Notes: a model not told the origin generated them from the sequence alone. 64,000 nucleotides of DNA from Fusobacterium varium (GCA_900637705.1 LR134390.1:2914001-2978000); one strand, 5' to 3'; shown: positions 15,663 to 25,471, counted from the stretch's first letter. Program-made: numbers and translations.

Positions 15663-18600
15663 TTAGAATTTGTATCCTGCCCCTAATGTAACTCCTATAG
15701 AATCTCTGTCTTCATCATCAAATTCATAAGACAATCCTCCATTGTAGAATACACCATTTGTTAATTCTACATCTGCTCCTATGTTAAGTTTCAAGCTATT
15801 TTTCTCTAAATTAGCTCCCTTAACTTTTGTAGAATCTCCTTCATTTCCTGCTCTGCTTATAAAGCTTACTTTGTAATAGTCATCATCTTTTCCTGCTACA
15901 TTAGTAGTGAAACTTGCTCCTGCTAATAGATTCATTCTTCCTGTTTCAAGAGCTATTCCTTTTTTGATTTCTACTCCTAATTCTACATCTGCCATAGTAT
16001 CTTTTACTTCTTCCTGCTTCATTCTTCCATTATTAATAGAATCTTGTTGGAATCTTGTTACAGTCAATCTAGCTTTTGGTGATAATGTTAGATTTTCTCC
16101 AATTGCATAGTTGTATTTACCTTGAACATATCCACTAAATGCTGTAGAATCAAATTTATCTTTTCCTGTGAAGTTTTTAGCATCTACTCTGTCTATCATA
16201 TATCCTAATCCTGTAGTTAAGTCTATATTATTAAACTTATCATTTCTATATAGTCCGAAGTAGAATGCATCTCCATCAGCGCTTGCTCCATTTTTCATAT
16301 CTAGGTCTTGTTTAGTTCCAGAGAACGCGAATCCCACTGATGAAGTATCAGTCAATCCATATTCCATAGCTCCTAACAATCCTGTGTTTTTAGTTTCAAC
16401 TTTGTAATCTCTTACTACTCCATCTCTATCATAGTCTGTATTAGTGAATAGGAATTTACCTTGAGCAGTATATTCACCTTGTTTTGGTCTTACATTTAAT
16501 GATAGAACTGCATCTTCATTCATTTTTAATGTATCTAAAGACATTTTTACAGTTTCAGAATAGATATTGTTAGAGTAAAGGTCATCTAATTGAGCTACTC
16601 TTAAATCAATATCTGCTGATAATAGATCATGGATAGGTTGAGTGTTAGCAAATATATTACCTAATTCTAAATATTTAGTTCCAGTTGTCTGTAATAGAGC
16701 ATCTTTATTAAATATTGCATTCCATATTCCACCATTACCTTGTGTTATATTGTAATAAATATTTTCATTAGCTATTATATCCCCATCAGTTAATCCATCA
16801 TGAATTCCTAGATTAAATGTAGTATTTTCAGTAAGAGCATTAGTTAATAGAACTACTTTTCCTTTATTTGATTCCTTAGAAGTTTGTCCATATGTTCCAG
16901 TAAATGCTATCTTTCCTACAGAGTTCATAAGTACATTTCCACTTTCTCCTATTTCTACTCCCATTTTTCCATCAGTAAGGTCTATTTCAGTAGTTTTTCC
17001 AGCTGCAGTATCAGAAACTATTATTTTAGAATTTGCTCCAAATGTAAGCATTCCATTATCAGTTACTTTAATATCTTTTATATCAGTAACATTACCAGTT
17101 ATTCTAGATTTTCCTTTAGCACTTAGTGTTCCTTGTAAAGCTCCTCCACTAGGTTCTCCTTTGATATCAGCATTTACAGTGAAATTATTTAAGTTAGTAG
17201 TTCCAGCTCCAGTTAATTCTATTCCTACTCTATTTGCTGGTTCTGAAAGTAGTGCTGTTTTTGATTCTGGTGCTACCATATTAAGTGCTCCATTTGCAAG
17301 AGTAAGAGTTCCAGTATTTGTTACTGCAATTGCAGCGTTAGCAGTATTAATATTATCAACTGATATATTTCCTGAATAGTTTAATGTTGCACCATTTTCT
17401 ACTTCTAGTTTTCCATTTCCTGTAATATATACTTGACGCTCAACATTAGAGTTATCAATTACTACAGGAGTACCTTCAGCACCTATTTTCATAGTTCCAT
17501 CTAAACTGAACTGTACATTTTCTAATTTTTCATTTTCTCCAGCTGAATTTAATGTAAAGTTATCATCTTTAGCTATAGCGAATGCTCTGTCTGAATCTTC
17601 CTGATTTAAAGCTGAAGAAAGACCTTCTACTGTTTGTTCTCCTGTAAGGGCTTTTGCTGTAGTGAATAATTCACCATTTTTAAATCTAATATATCCAACA
17701 GATGAGAAAGTTCCTTCTGATTTATCAGCTATTACTCCTAAAGTTTTTAAAGCTGTTTCAACTTCCTCTATAGTTAATTCATCTAAAGATTCTACATCAG
17801 CTACTCCTAAAAATTCATTTAACCCTATATTTAATGTAATAGTTCCATAGTTTGCTACATTTACTTTTTTTCCTGTTGAAATTACAGAGTTATTCTCTTT
17901 ATCTTTTTCCTCACTATTAACTACTTTTAAATTAATTAGTCCTTGGTTAGAAAGAGATATAGTATTAGTATCATGTCCTGCTACTAATATTCCTTTTCCT
18001 GCTATTGTTACAGTTCCAGTATTTTTAACGGAAGCTTTATTAGCTGCACCAACACTTGATAAATCAAGAGCTGTTTTATTTTCTTTTACATTTAAACCAG
18101 TATTTCCTTTAACATTAAGATTTATATTTAAAGTTCCAGAAGCTATAGCTCCTGCTTTAACTATGTTTCCAGTTCCTGTAAGTTTAACATCTTTGTTGAT
18201 ATCTACATTTGTTGTTCCTGTTATAGCTCCTACATTTACTAGGTTTCCTGTTCCTACAAGTTCAACATTTTGGTTGATATCTACATTTGTAGTTCCTCCT
18301 ACATCTCCAATATTTACTAGGTTTCCATCATTTACTACTTGAAGATTGCTTTGATTAACATCAATGTTGATTATTCCTTTATCTCCATTACTAGTCACAT
18401 CTATTCCTTTTGCTATTGATATTGGAGACTTAGATGTTGGAGTTTGTGTATCTTGAAGAGTTACATTAATAGTACTATTTGCCTTTCCAGTTACACTTAC
18501 TCCAGTTCCTGCTGTAGCTCCTAATGTAGTTGTTACAGTGGCTATACTTGTTTCAGAGTCTGCTACTTCTGCTCCAGTTATTTTAATACCTGTTGCACCA

Positions 18601-19682
18601 GCATTTCCTGTTGAAATAATTCCAGTTGTGATAGTAAGAGTACTTTCATCTGCTTTTGACATAGTTGCTTCTATTCCTGTTCCAGCAGCTTTAATATCGA
18701 TATTTCCTGTAGATATTTCAGCTGTTGCTTTAGTAGTCTTACCATCATATTTGATACCTGTTCCTGCTCCAGATAAAGTGATAGTTGTATTTTTAAGTGT
18801 TACATTTCCTGTTCCTTCGATATTAATTCCTGTTCTTGTTCCAGCTACTGTGATTGTTCCATCAGTTATTGTAGTGTTTGATGTATCAGCTGTTCCATTA
18901 ATATTGATTCCTATATTACCTTCAGCATCTGCTACTTCTATTTCTCCAGCTGCTACTTCTGCTTCTCCAGCTCCAGCAACTGATATACCTGTACCTTTTG
19001 TTACTGTGATTTTTCCATTATTTGTTAAAGTAGTAGTTTTAGTAGCTTCTGTTACAGCTGACATACCTACAGCATTTGTAGCTGAATTTACTATAATTTT
19101 TCCATCTGCACTATTCACAGCTGTTGCTCCTGCACCAGCTACCATACCAAGTGCATAATCCTTAACTGTAATTGTTCCTGCATTTGTTACTGTATGTCCT
19201 TCTTCAGCAGCTTCCATTGCTGTGGCTGTCTTCTCAGAACTTCCACTAGCTTCAATTTCTAAGCTACTTACTATAGATTTATAAGTTTTATCTGTTTTTA
19301 TAAGAGTAAGTGCTCCATTTTCTGTTGCTTCTGCAGTAACTTTTCCCAAAAGAGAGTTTCCTTTCTCATCAACAGCAGAAGCAAAAGTAGCTTCTCCAGT
19401 TTCTTTATTAGCGTTTACTATTAATAAGTTTGCAAGAGGACCTTCTCCTCCTGTCAATGTTTTATACTGATCTACAGAGATAGAATCTGTAGCATCCTCT
19501 ACCTCACTACTTTCAACTTTTACTTTTGGTCCATTAATTGTTGTAACAGTTACATCTGTTGCTGCCCCAAATGCTACCGTTCCTGCTATTAAGAACCCTA
19601 CCACTGTTGCTGCTGTTATTGATACTTTTTCCTTCAGGCATCTCTTTAAAGATTTTTCTACTTCACTAAAATTGCTAATCAT
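15663..19682 (-). CDS. Large type V (classical) autotransporter
   Basis: 1339 residues from the ATG at 19682, which has GGGAGG ten bases ahead; the ATG six codons upstream has none. The N-terminus (ISNFSEVEKSLKRCLKEKVS followed by a hydrophobic segment ending VAFGAA) is the extended signal region of fusobacterial autotransporters. Residues about 60-1050 are a Gly/Thr/Val-rich passenger of short repeats such as TGISVAGAGEAEV and KNTTITLSGAGTGIKY, which predicts a beta-helix. The last ~270 residues are the beta-barrel, ending in an aromatic (GVTLGAGYKF). It would be displayed on the cell surface. No good promoter is seen in the 230 bases before it; the nearest, inside inverted repeats, points the other way. 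Confidence 0.93.
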   Translation of the reverse strand: MISNFSEVEKSLKRCLKEKVSITAATVVGFLIAGTVAFGAATDVTVTTINGPKVKVESSEVEDATDSISVDQYKTLTGGEGPLANLLIVNANKETGEATFASAVDEKGNSLLGKVTAEATENGALTLIKTDKTYKSIVSSLEIEASGSSEKTATAMEAAEEGHTVTNAGTITVKDYALGMVAGAGATAVNSADGKIIVNSATNAVGMSAVTEATKTTTLTNNGKITVTKGTGISVAGAGEAEVAAGEIEVADAEGNIGININGTADTSNTTITDGTITVAGTRTGINIEGTGNVTLKNTTITLSGAGTGIKYDGKTTKATAEISTGNIDIKAAGTGIEATMSKADESTLTITTGIISTGNAGATGIKITGAEVADSETSIATVTTTLGATAGTGVSVTGKANSTINVTLQDTQTPTSKSPISIAKGIDVTSNGDKGIINIDVNQSNLQVVNDGNLVNIGDVGGTTNVDINQNVELVGTGNLVNVGAITGTTNVDINKDVKLTGTGNIVKAGAIASGTLNINLNVKGNTGLNVKENKTALDLSSVGAANKASVKNTGTVTIAGKGILVAGHDTNTISLSNQGLINLKVVNSEEKDKENNSVISTGKKVNVANYGTITLNIGLNEFLGVADVESLDELTIEEVETALKTLGVIADKSEGTFSSVGYIRFKNGELFTTAKALTGEQTVEGLSSALNQEDSDRAFAIAKDDNFTLNSAGENEKLENVQFSLDGTMKIGAEGTPVVIDNSNVERQVYITGNGKLEVENGATLNYSGNISVDNINTANAAIAVTNTGTLTLANGALNMVAPESKTALLSEPANRVGIELTGAGTTNLNNFTVNADIKGEPSGGALQGTLSAKGKSRITGNVTDIKDIKVTDNGMLTFGANSKIIVSDTAAGKTTEIDLTDGKMGVEIGESGNVLMNSVGKIAFTGTYGQTSKESNKGKVVLLTNALTENTTFNLGIHDGLTDGDIIANENIYYNITQGNGGIWNAIFNKDALLQTTGTKYLELGNIFANTQPIHDLLSADIDLRVAQLDDLYSNNIYSETVKMSLDTLKMNEDAVLSLNVRPKQGEYTAQGKFLFTNTDYDRDGVVRDYKVETKNTGLLGAMEYGLTDTSSVGFAFSGTKQDLDMKNGASADGDAFYFGLYRNDKFNNIDLTTGLGYMIDRVDAKNFTGKDKFDSTAFSGYVQGKYNYAIGENLTLSPKARLTVTRFQQDSINNGRMKQEEVKDTMADVELGVEIKKGIALETGRMNLLAGASFTTNVAGKDDDYYKVSFISRAGNEGDSTKVKGANLEKNSLKLNIGADVELTNGVFYNGGLSYEFDDEDRDSIGVTLGAGYKF

Positions 19683-19920
19683 AACTATTTTTCCTCCCAT
19701 TTCTTTATTTTAACTGTTCTTTTGCAGATTACTTTACTTCGTCCCAGTTTCATCTACCAAGTTGCAGTTATTTACTTTTTACATAAATTCCCTGACTTTC
19801 GCTGAATTTTATTTTTATTCTTTTACCTCTTTATATCTATTTTTTTCATTTGTCTTATGTGAAAATTTACAACAATTTCCTCATAACTACCTCTCTTTCG
19901 GTAAAAAGTGCCCTTATTTT
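19683..19920 (-). promoter_or_regulatory. Long untranslated leader of the autotransporter, no promoter seen
   Basis: 238 bases between the inverted-repeat segment and the start codon. I see no convincing -35/-10 pair on the minus strand here, no ORF with a credible start and no terminator. It would become the 5' leader if the upstream segment were flipped. Confidence 0.5.
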
Positions 19921-19952
19921 AGTGTTCTCTTTTATGTATAAAAGCGAACACT
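19921..19952. repeat. Left inverted repeat, recombination-site-like dyad
   Basis: 32 bases. The site is itself nearly palindromic (half AGTGTTCTCTTTTAT, other half ATAAAAGCGAACACT) around the central GT at 19936-19937. It matches the reverse complement of 20063-20094 at 29 of 32 positions. Confidence 0.85.
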
Positions 19953-20062
19953 AATTTGGTTTTGGGGTGCATTTTTACTGGGGTCATTTTTTGGGTCTTG
20001 GGTTTTTGGATAAAAATTTTTATTGACTATTTAAGAATTAAAGATTATAATAAAGCCATCAA
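19953..20062. other. Putative invertible promoter segment (110 bp)
   Basis: The DNA between the two opposed 32-base repeats. It contains one excellent promoter, now on the plus strand and so pointing away from the autotransporter. Flipping it would aim the promoter at the autotransporter gene. No recombinase gene lies in the window. Confidence 0.65.
20023..20051 (+). promoter_or_regulatory. Consensus sigma-70-type promoter inside the inverted repeats
   Basis: -35 TTGACT (20023-20028), 17 bases, -10 TATAAT (20046-20051). In the present orientation transcription would start near 20058, cross the right repeat and reach the terminator at 20257-20293 without any gene. Confidence 0.85.
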
Positions 20063-20094
20063 AGAGTTCGCCTTTATACATAAAAGAGAACACA
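20063..20094. repeat. Right inverted repeat, recombination-site-like dyad
   Basis: 32 bases, opposed copy of 19921-19952 with three differences; 21 bases in a row (20073-20093) are identical. The central dinucleotide is AC (20078-20079), the complement of GT in the left copy, so the two are in opposite orientation. Confidence 0.85.
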
Positions 20095-20256
20095 TATTTT
20101 TTTTCTCGATTTTATACCTCTTTTATTTCCCTTTTCCCCTTATGAATTTTTTTGTGATAAAAGTAAAAATTGTAGTTGGAATAAATTTAAATTGACTCTT
20201 TTAATAGATAGTTATTTAGCGAATAGAAAAGATAGGATTAATAAATATATACCAAT

Positions 20257-20293
20257 AAAAAAACTGCCTGATTTTATTCAGACAGTTTTTATT
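20257..20293. terminator. Bidirectional hairpin terminator
   Basis: AAAAACTGCCTGA pairs with TCAGACAGTTTTT. It ends the yhcH/FUSC unit on the minus strand and any transcript coming from the promoter at 20023 on the plus strand. Confidence 0.8.
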
Positions 20294-20303
20294 ATTCTAT
20301 CAA

Positions 20304-20759
20304 TTAAATTTTTATTTTATATACAGCTTTTTTTATCCTCTTCTTTTCTCCAACTTTTAAACATGGCATATGAGGTTCCAATGGAAAGAAAAGAATGAAT
20401 CTATCTTTTGTCATTTTACAAATCACTTCTATCTCTCCATCTAAGTGATCATAATCTTTTTCTGAATCATAATTATTTCTTTCTTTAAGCACTTTTCTTG
20501 CTGAATATCCAAATTTTTCTTCTCCATCAATTATCAATTGAATATCTATATATTTTTGATGGCTCTCAAAACAAGTTTCAGAAATTTCTCTTGTCATCAG
20601 ATTCTCCTGAACATTAAAATATACATTATCCCCATCTATATCATGTCTTCCTTCAGAAGCATTCAAATAATCTCCTGCCATTATACTCTCAATAGCTCTG
20701 TCAAAATTAACAGATATTCCCTTATAGTTTTTTAAATTTTCTAAAGTATCAAATATCAT
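20304..20759 (-). CDS. YhcH/YjgK/YiaL family (cupin-like) protein
   Basis: 151 residues of the YhcH/DUF386 family. The beta-barrel marks are EGRHDIDGDNVYF, FESHQKYIDIQLIIDG (His and acidic residues of the metal site) and FPLEPHMPCL. In other bacteria members assist sialic acid or sugar catabolism (anomerase-like NanQ). No sialic acid genes are in the window, so the role here is open. It overlaps the upstream FUSC gene by four bases. Confidence 0.88.
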   Translation of the reverse strand: MIFDTLENLKNYKGISVNFDRAIESIMAGDYLNASEGRHDIDGDNVYFNVQENLMTREISETCFESHQKYIDIQLIIDGEEKFGYSARKVLKERNNYDSEKDYDHLDGEIEVICKMTKDRFILFFPLEPHMPCLKVGEKKRIKKAVYKIKI

Positions 20760-21790
20760 TTTACATCTCCCTTAAATACCCTATTATTTCCTCTTGGTTT
20801 TTTATATTTTTCAACAACTTTATTAAATATGTATGAAAATATTATTATGGTTATAACCCCAACAGCTGTTCCATACACTCTATTAGTATAATAAAGCATT
20901 GGAGTCAACCCTGGCTTTTTCATATTAACCATTATAAACATAAATACTATTCCACCTAGAGAAGCTGGTACTTTTACAAATATTTCTGTTATTATTATTA
21001 CAAGTATTATCCCTACAGAGCACCAAAACGTTCCAGTGAAACCTGAAAAATATAGAGCAAATGCTACAAACCCTCCAAATACTGTACTGAGAAATCTTTC
21101 CTTTGTTCGCAAAAGAAGCTCATTCCATTCAAGTCTAAATGGTACTACTATAGCAAGAGCACAGTAATACAAAGTATAATTTGTTATATACACAGGATCA
21201 AAAAAGTGATTGATAAATTTTATTACTGCTAGTCCTAAAATTACAGCCATTCCAGGTTCCAATCCCCTCATTATCTGCTTTTTCAAATCAGCTTTTGGCA
21301 TTGGTGGCACCTTATTCTTCATCTCTTCTTTGTTAAAAAATGCATTGTACAACGTTATTACAAGAGAAATAGCTGCAACCCCTGCAAAAGTTCCTATCAC
21401 CCTCTCCATGAGATACCCAACTGGTGTTCTCTCAGGGTCCACATTCAGCATTATGTAGGTAAAAGCTATACAACCTACAGATGATGGAACTCTCATTACT
21501 ATCTCATTGAAACAGCATACAACACACAATCCTAATATGTACATAATAAGATTTTCCTGAAATCCCATATAGCATATAAGAACTGCTATTACCCCTCCAA
21601 ATATGGTTGTCATAACTCTCTCATAAGCTTGTTTTCTTGTTTTTGAATCATTCAAATCTGATACATTTAAAGCCCCTATCCCTGCATAAAAATGTGAAAG
21701 GTTAAAATAATTACATACCCATATGGATATGGCAACTGCTATTGATACTAAAAATGCTCGCTTTAGTATCTTGACATTTTTTTCTACCAT
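20756..21790 (-). CDS. FUSC-family (aromatic acid exporter-like) membrane protein
   Basis: 344 residues with two repeats of a membrane module: residues about 10-165 and 185-325, each containing the phrase FGG(V/F)(I/V)A(V/F)-ALY followed by TEIFVKVPASLGGI or NEIVMRVPSSVGCI. This duplicated pattern belongs to the fusaric-acid-resistance/aromatic acid exporter superfamily. Export of an aromatic or weak acid is an inference. It is coupled to yhcH by an ATGA overlap. Confidence 0.82.
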   Translation of the reverse strand: MVEKNVKILKRAFLVSIAVAISIWVCNYFNLSHFYAGIGALNVSDLNDSKTRKQAYERVMTTIFGGVIAVLICYMGFQENLIMYILGLCVVCCFNEIVMRVPSSVGCIAFTYIMLNVDPERTPVGYLMERVIGTFAGVAAISLVITLYNAFFNKEEMKNKVPPMPKADLKKQIMRGLEPGMAVILGLAVIKFINHFFDPVYITNYTLYYCALAIVVPFRLEWNELLLRTKERFLSTVFGGFVAFALYFSGFTGTFWCSVGIILVIIITEIFVKVPASLGGIVFMFIMVNMKKPGLTPMLYYTNRVYGTAVGVITIIIFSYIFNKVVEKYKKPRGNNRVFKGDVK

Positions 21791-21932
21791 AGTTCTCCTC
21801 AGATTACTCAGCTAAAATCATGGCATCTCTCCCCAAGAAATAAAATTTTTAGCCTTTTCTTTTTCAATGATAAATATATCTTAAATATATTTATTATTAT
21901 TTTATCTTTTTTAGTGCATTTTTACAATAGTT

Positions 21933-24035
21933 TTATTTCATTTTTCTTTCAAGCCATGCTATTTCTGCATCTATTTCTTTTGAACTATTTTTCCCATTAA
22001 ATTCTTTAGCTTTTTTATAGCAGTCTAAAGCTTCTACATATTTTCCTATCTTCTTGAAAACTGCCCCTGCTTTTTTATATATCCATGTATCTCTTCTATT
22101 TTCCTCAGTAATTACTTTGAAATAATATTTTGCTGCGTTTTCATAGTCACCCATTTTCTCATAATTAGCAGCTATACTATAATTTTCTACTTTACCGTTT
22201 TTTTTTACTTTTTTTATAGTATTCAGCTGCTTCTTCTCTTCTTCCAAGTTTTGTAAGAATATCAGCTATATTTGAAAGATTAGTTGAATCTTCAGAATCA
22301 TTTTCTTCTATTTTTTATAATACTCTAAAGCAGTATCATAATTTCCTATCTCCTTATATACATCTCCCAGTTGCTCCAAAAGCCAGTTAGATGGTTCTTT
22401 TTCTTTATCTTCCTCTGCTTTTTTTAAGTACTCTAATGCTTCTGTATGTTTTCCAAGCTTAGTTAAAAGCCAACCATATTCTCCATTTATCCAAGAGTCA
22501 TTTCTTCCTTGTTTCATAGCTCTTTCTATATATATCATAGCTTCTACATATTTATCTTGTTCTCCAAGATTCCAACCTATTTGTGAGTTTAACCAGTCAT
22601 CTGGCTCTTCCATTTCTTCAGCTTTTCTTAAATATTCCAAAGCTTTTTCAAATTCATCAAGCATACCTAAATTCCAACCTATTTCTCTGTACAGCCATGC
22701 ATCTGAATTTTCTTCCATTTCCTCGGCCTTTTTCAAGCATTCTAAAGCCTCTTTATATTTTTCTAATTTCCCTAAATTCCAACCTAACTCTCTGTTAACC
22801 CAAGGGTCATCTCTTCCTAACTCTTTTGCTTTTTTCAAATATAAGATAGCTTCTTCAGTTTCTCCCAGCTTCCCTAAATTCCATGCAAACTCTGTGCAAA
22901 TCCAAGGAGTTAAATTCTCTTTATCCTCTGCTTTTCTTAAATATTCCAAAGCTTCTTTAGGTTTTTTAGCTCTTCCTAAATTCCAAGCAATCTCTCTATA
23001 CAGCCACTTACTGCTATCTCCTTGCTCTTCTGCTTTTTTCAATCTCTCAAGAGCTTCTGTATATTTTCCTAATTTTCCCAAATTCCAGCCTATTTCAGTA
23101 TTCAGCCATGAATCAGCTTTTTCAAGTTCCTCTGCTTTCAGTAGATATTTTAGAGCCTCTTCTTCTCTATCTCCTTCTAACCTACCAATACACCACCCAT
23201 ATTCTCTAAAGAACCATGCATCATTTCTTCCCATGTCTTCAACTTTTTTTAAATATTTATAGGCTTCATCATATTTATCTATTCTATCATAGTTCCAACC
23301 TATCTCGCTGTTAATCCATTCATCATCTCTTCCCAATTCTTTTGCTTTCAAAAGATATTCCAAAGCTTCTTCAGTTCTATCTAATTTTCCTAAATTCCAT
23401 GCAAGGGTAGAAAAAACCCATGTATCTTCTCTTCCCTGTTCTACTGCTTTTTTTAGGTAGTTCACTGCCTCTTCATCTCTATCCATTTTTCCTAAGTTCC
23501 AGCCTATTTGAGAATTTGTCCATGCATCAGGCTCTTTCATTTTTTCTGATATTACAAGATTTTCAAGAGCTTCTTCATATTTTTTTAATATACCTAAGTT
23601 CCAACCTAACTCCTCAAATATCCAGTTATCATCTCTTCCTAATTCTTTAGCTCTATTCAGATAGTAGACTGCTTCTTCATTCCTATCCAATCTTCCCATA
23701 TTCCAACCTAATTCACTATTAATCCAAATATCATCTCTTCCTAGTTCTTTAGCCCTATTCAGATAATATACTGCTTCTTTACTCTTTCCCAAAGCTCCTA
23801 AATTCCAACCTATTTCGCAGCACAGCCACGAACTCTCTTCTCCTTCTCCCTCTACTTTTCTTAAATACTCTAATGCTTCTTCTCTTCTTCCTAATTTTCC
23901 TAGAATCCACCCTGTTGTTGAATTAGTCCATGTATCTGTTTCCCCATTCATCTCATTCTCGGTAAGGAGCTCTAGAGCTTTGTCGTATTCCTGATTTTCT
24001 AAAAGTTCATCTACCCTGTTTTTTAAATCTTCCAT
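21933..24035 (-). CDS. Giant Trp-rich tetratricopeptide repeat protein, frame broken twice
   Basis: Two frames, 22308-24035 and about 21933-22210, become one 700-residue protein when one A is added in the A run near 22314-22319 and one removed from the A9 run near 22198-22206. It consists of about 19 TPR-type repeats of 34-37 residues, 15 of them in the form GWNLGKLGKYEEALEYLKKA with a second Trp before the next unit. No signal peptide or membrane segment is visible, so it is probably cytoplasmic and a protein-binding scaffold. The gene shares a transcript with the GNAT gene 9 bases upstream. The DNA repeats could mislead assembly. Confidence 0.85.
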
Positions 24036-24044
24036 TCTTCCTCC

Positions 24045-24524
24045 TTATTCTATATTCAAAAACATTGTCCTATTAAGTGTTTCAAACCCTTTTGCTTCAT
24101 AAAAAGATAAAGCTTCAAAATTCTGCTCATAAACTTTTAATTCTATTCTGTTTATATTCCAATCTCTTGCCCAGTCTATAACACAGTCTATAAGCATACT
24201 CCCTATCCCATGTCCTTTAAATTTCTCACTAACCACAAGATTATCCAAAGCTACCCATTTCATGTCTGTTTTCACTGGAAAAGGCTGATTTTGAGTAACC
24301 ATAACTTCTGCCATTCCTATAATTTCTTTATCACGTTCAGCTACAAATATTTCTCTATATGAAGTTTCTATAATACTTTTTATATATTCAATAGGTCTGC
24401 CTTCCTCTTCTGGCTTTTTAAAAAGTTCTGGATATTTTTCCAAATGAAGTTCATCAACTTCTTTATACAAAACATTAATGCTTTCTGTATCCTCTAATTT
24501 TACAGTTCTTATTATTATGTCCAT
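24045..24524 (-). CDS. GNAT-family N-acetyltransferase
   Basis: 159 residues with the GNAT fold: beta strand AEVMVTQ, then the acetyl-CoA loop KFKGHGIGSMLIDCVIDWA (R/Q-x-x-G-x-G/A form) and the final YEQNFEALSFYEAKGFE. The substrate is not evident. A GGGGGGAG site precedes the ATG. It lies first in a two-gene unit with the TPR protein. Confidence 0.88.
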   Translation of the reverse strand: MDIIIRTVKLEDTESINVLYKEVDELHLEKYPELFKKPEEEGRPIEYIKSIIETSYREIFVAERDKEIIGMAEVMVTQNQPFPVKTDMKWVALDNLVVSEKFKGHGIGSMLIDCVIDWARDWNINRIELKVYEQNFEALSFYEAKGFETLNRTMFLNIE

Positions 24525-24555
24525 TTCTCCCCCCTATACCAAGTATTTCTCTTCC

Positions 24556-24600
24556 AAAAATAAAAAGAGATCAGCTTTTTAGCCTCTCTCTTTATTTTAT
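24556..24600. terminator. Hairpin between the GNAT gene and the end of the pilus operon
   Basis: AAAATAAAAAGAGA pairs with TCTCTCTTTATTTT. It is the probable end of the pilus transcript on the minus strand. Confidence 0.65.
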
Positions 24601-24633
24601 CATTATAATAGGTTTTCTGCTAGACTGATTATT

Positions 24634-25029
24634 TTATTCTGTATATGAAGCTGTAAATGTTATCACAGTTCCTTTTAAATTTTTTACTTTACTCTTTTGG
24701 GTATCCCATGTATAGTCATATTCATATACTATCCCATCATTTTTTATTGTTTTACTTTTTTCTACAATGCCAAGTCCTATGTCATTTTGAGGAATATTCA
24801 GAGTATATTTCAAATTCATATCTCCTGTCCCTGTAAGTGTTAAAGTATGCCCTGATACTCTTCCAATCTGTCCATCTAAAAGAATCCCAAAATTAATTTC
24901 ATTTTTGTTAGAAGATATTGTGATAGGATCTTTTACTTCATAGACTGCTGTTGCTCTAAAGCTTGTTCTTTCACTTGAATAAATTGTAATTGTGAAAATT
25001 ATAGTAAATAGTAAGATTATTTTTTTCAT
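24634..25029 (-). CDS. Putative pilus subunit (last gene of operon)
   Basis: 131 residues with the N-terminal signal peptide MKKIILLFTIIFTITIYSS. The mature part is all-beta in character, with NFGILLDGQIGRVSGHTLTLTG and a C-terminal strand GTVITFTASYTE that resembles the C-terminal strands of the other small proteins in this operon (FTATYD, VTATYD, LTAIYR). That alternating strand with a near-terminal Tyr is what chaperones bind in pilins. Being last in the operon, it may be a tip or minor subunit. No database family is claimed. Confidence 0.7.
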   Translation of the reverse strand: MKKIILLFTIIFTITIYSSERTSFRATAVYEVKDPITISSNKNEINFGILLDGQIGRVSGHTLTLTGTGDMNLKYTLNIPQNDIGLGIVEKSKTIKNDGIVYEYDYTWDTQKSKVKNLKGTVITFTASYTE

Positions 25030-25036
25030 TTTCCTC

Positions 25037-25471
25037 CTATCTATAAATTGCTGTCAATCTTATTACTCTCATTTTCTCATCATTTGGAGTATTTTTTGAT
25101 ATAGATTTGCCACTTTTTAAAAGCTCAATATCACTATCTTCCAATTTTTTACTTTTAAAATTAATATCAAAAACTGATTTAGAAGTTTCTTTTCCAAGTT
25201 TTGAGATATTTATATTGACCAATCCATTCTTTTCTCCTGATAGTTCTACATCATCATGATTAAATACAAGTTTTACTTCTGTTCCTTCCTGTGAAAATTC
25301 TAACTCAACCTTAGGAGGAACTCTATTTTCTACTCCTTTCATCTCTATTATTAAACCTTTTAGTGTAACTTCTGATTCTGCCTTCATTTTTTCAGAATTA
25401 GTATTTTGATATACTCCATACAAGAAGTTATAAAATAAACAGAACAAGAAAAAATATTTAAATATCCTCAT
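25037..25471 (-). CDS. Putative pilus subunit
   Basis: 144 residues. The N-terminus MRIFKYFFLFCLFYNFLYG is a signal peptide. The mature part is beta-rich and ends MRVIRLTAIYR, with the penultimate Tyr typical of chaperone-usher subunits. Its start overlaps the end of the usher gene by 14 bases, which shows tight coupling. Position in the fibre is unknown. Confidence 0.68.
   Translation of the reverse strand: MRIFKYFFLFCLFYNFLYGVYQNTNSEKMKAESEVTLKGLIIEMKGVENRVPPKVELEFSQEGTEVKLVFNHDDVELSGEKNGLVNINISKLGKETSKSVFDINFKSKKLEDSDIELLKSGKSISKNTPNDEKMRVIRLTAIYR

Noticed and set aside
18538-19158. 206-codon plus-strand frame within the autotransporter gene
   Set aside because: It is the reverse of a Thr/Gly/Val-rich repeat region and reads as low-complexity Val/Ser/Pro text with no RBS; a shadow of the real gene.
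19921-20094. MITE or small transposon ends
   Set aside because: The repeats are near-palindromic, no target-site duplication is visible at the outer edges, and a well-placed promoter sits inside. A recombination switch fits better, but a mobile element is not fully excluded.
19956-20195. 79-codon frame across the inverted-repeat segment
   Set aside because: No RBS, runs through both promoter and right repeat, composition is accidental; the segment is better explained as a promoter switch.
22308-24035. Tandem DNA repeats as a CRISPR array
   Set aside because: The period is about 105 bases, in frame, diverged and codes for TPR units; no repeat-spacer structure. No CRISPR array or cas gene was seen in the window.
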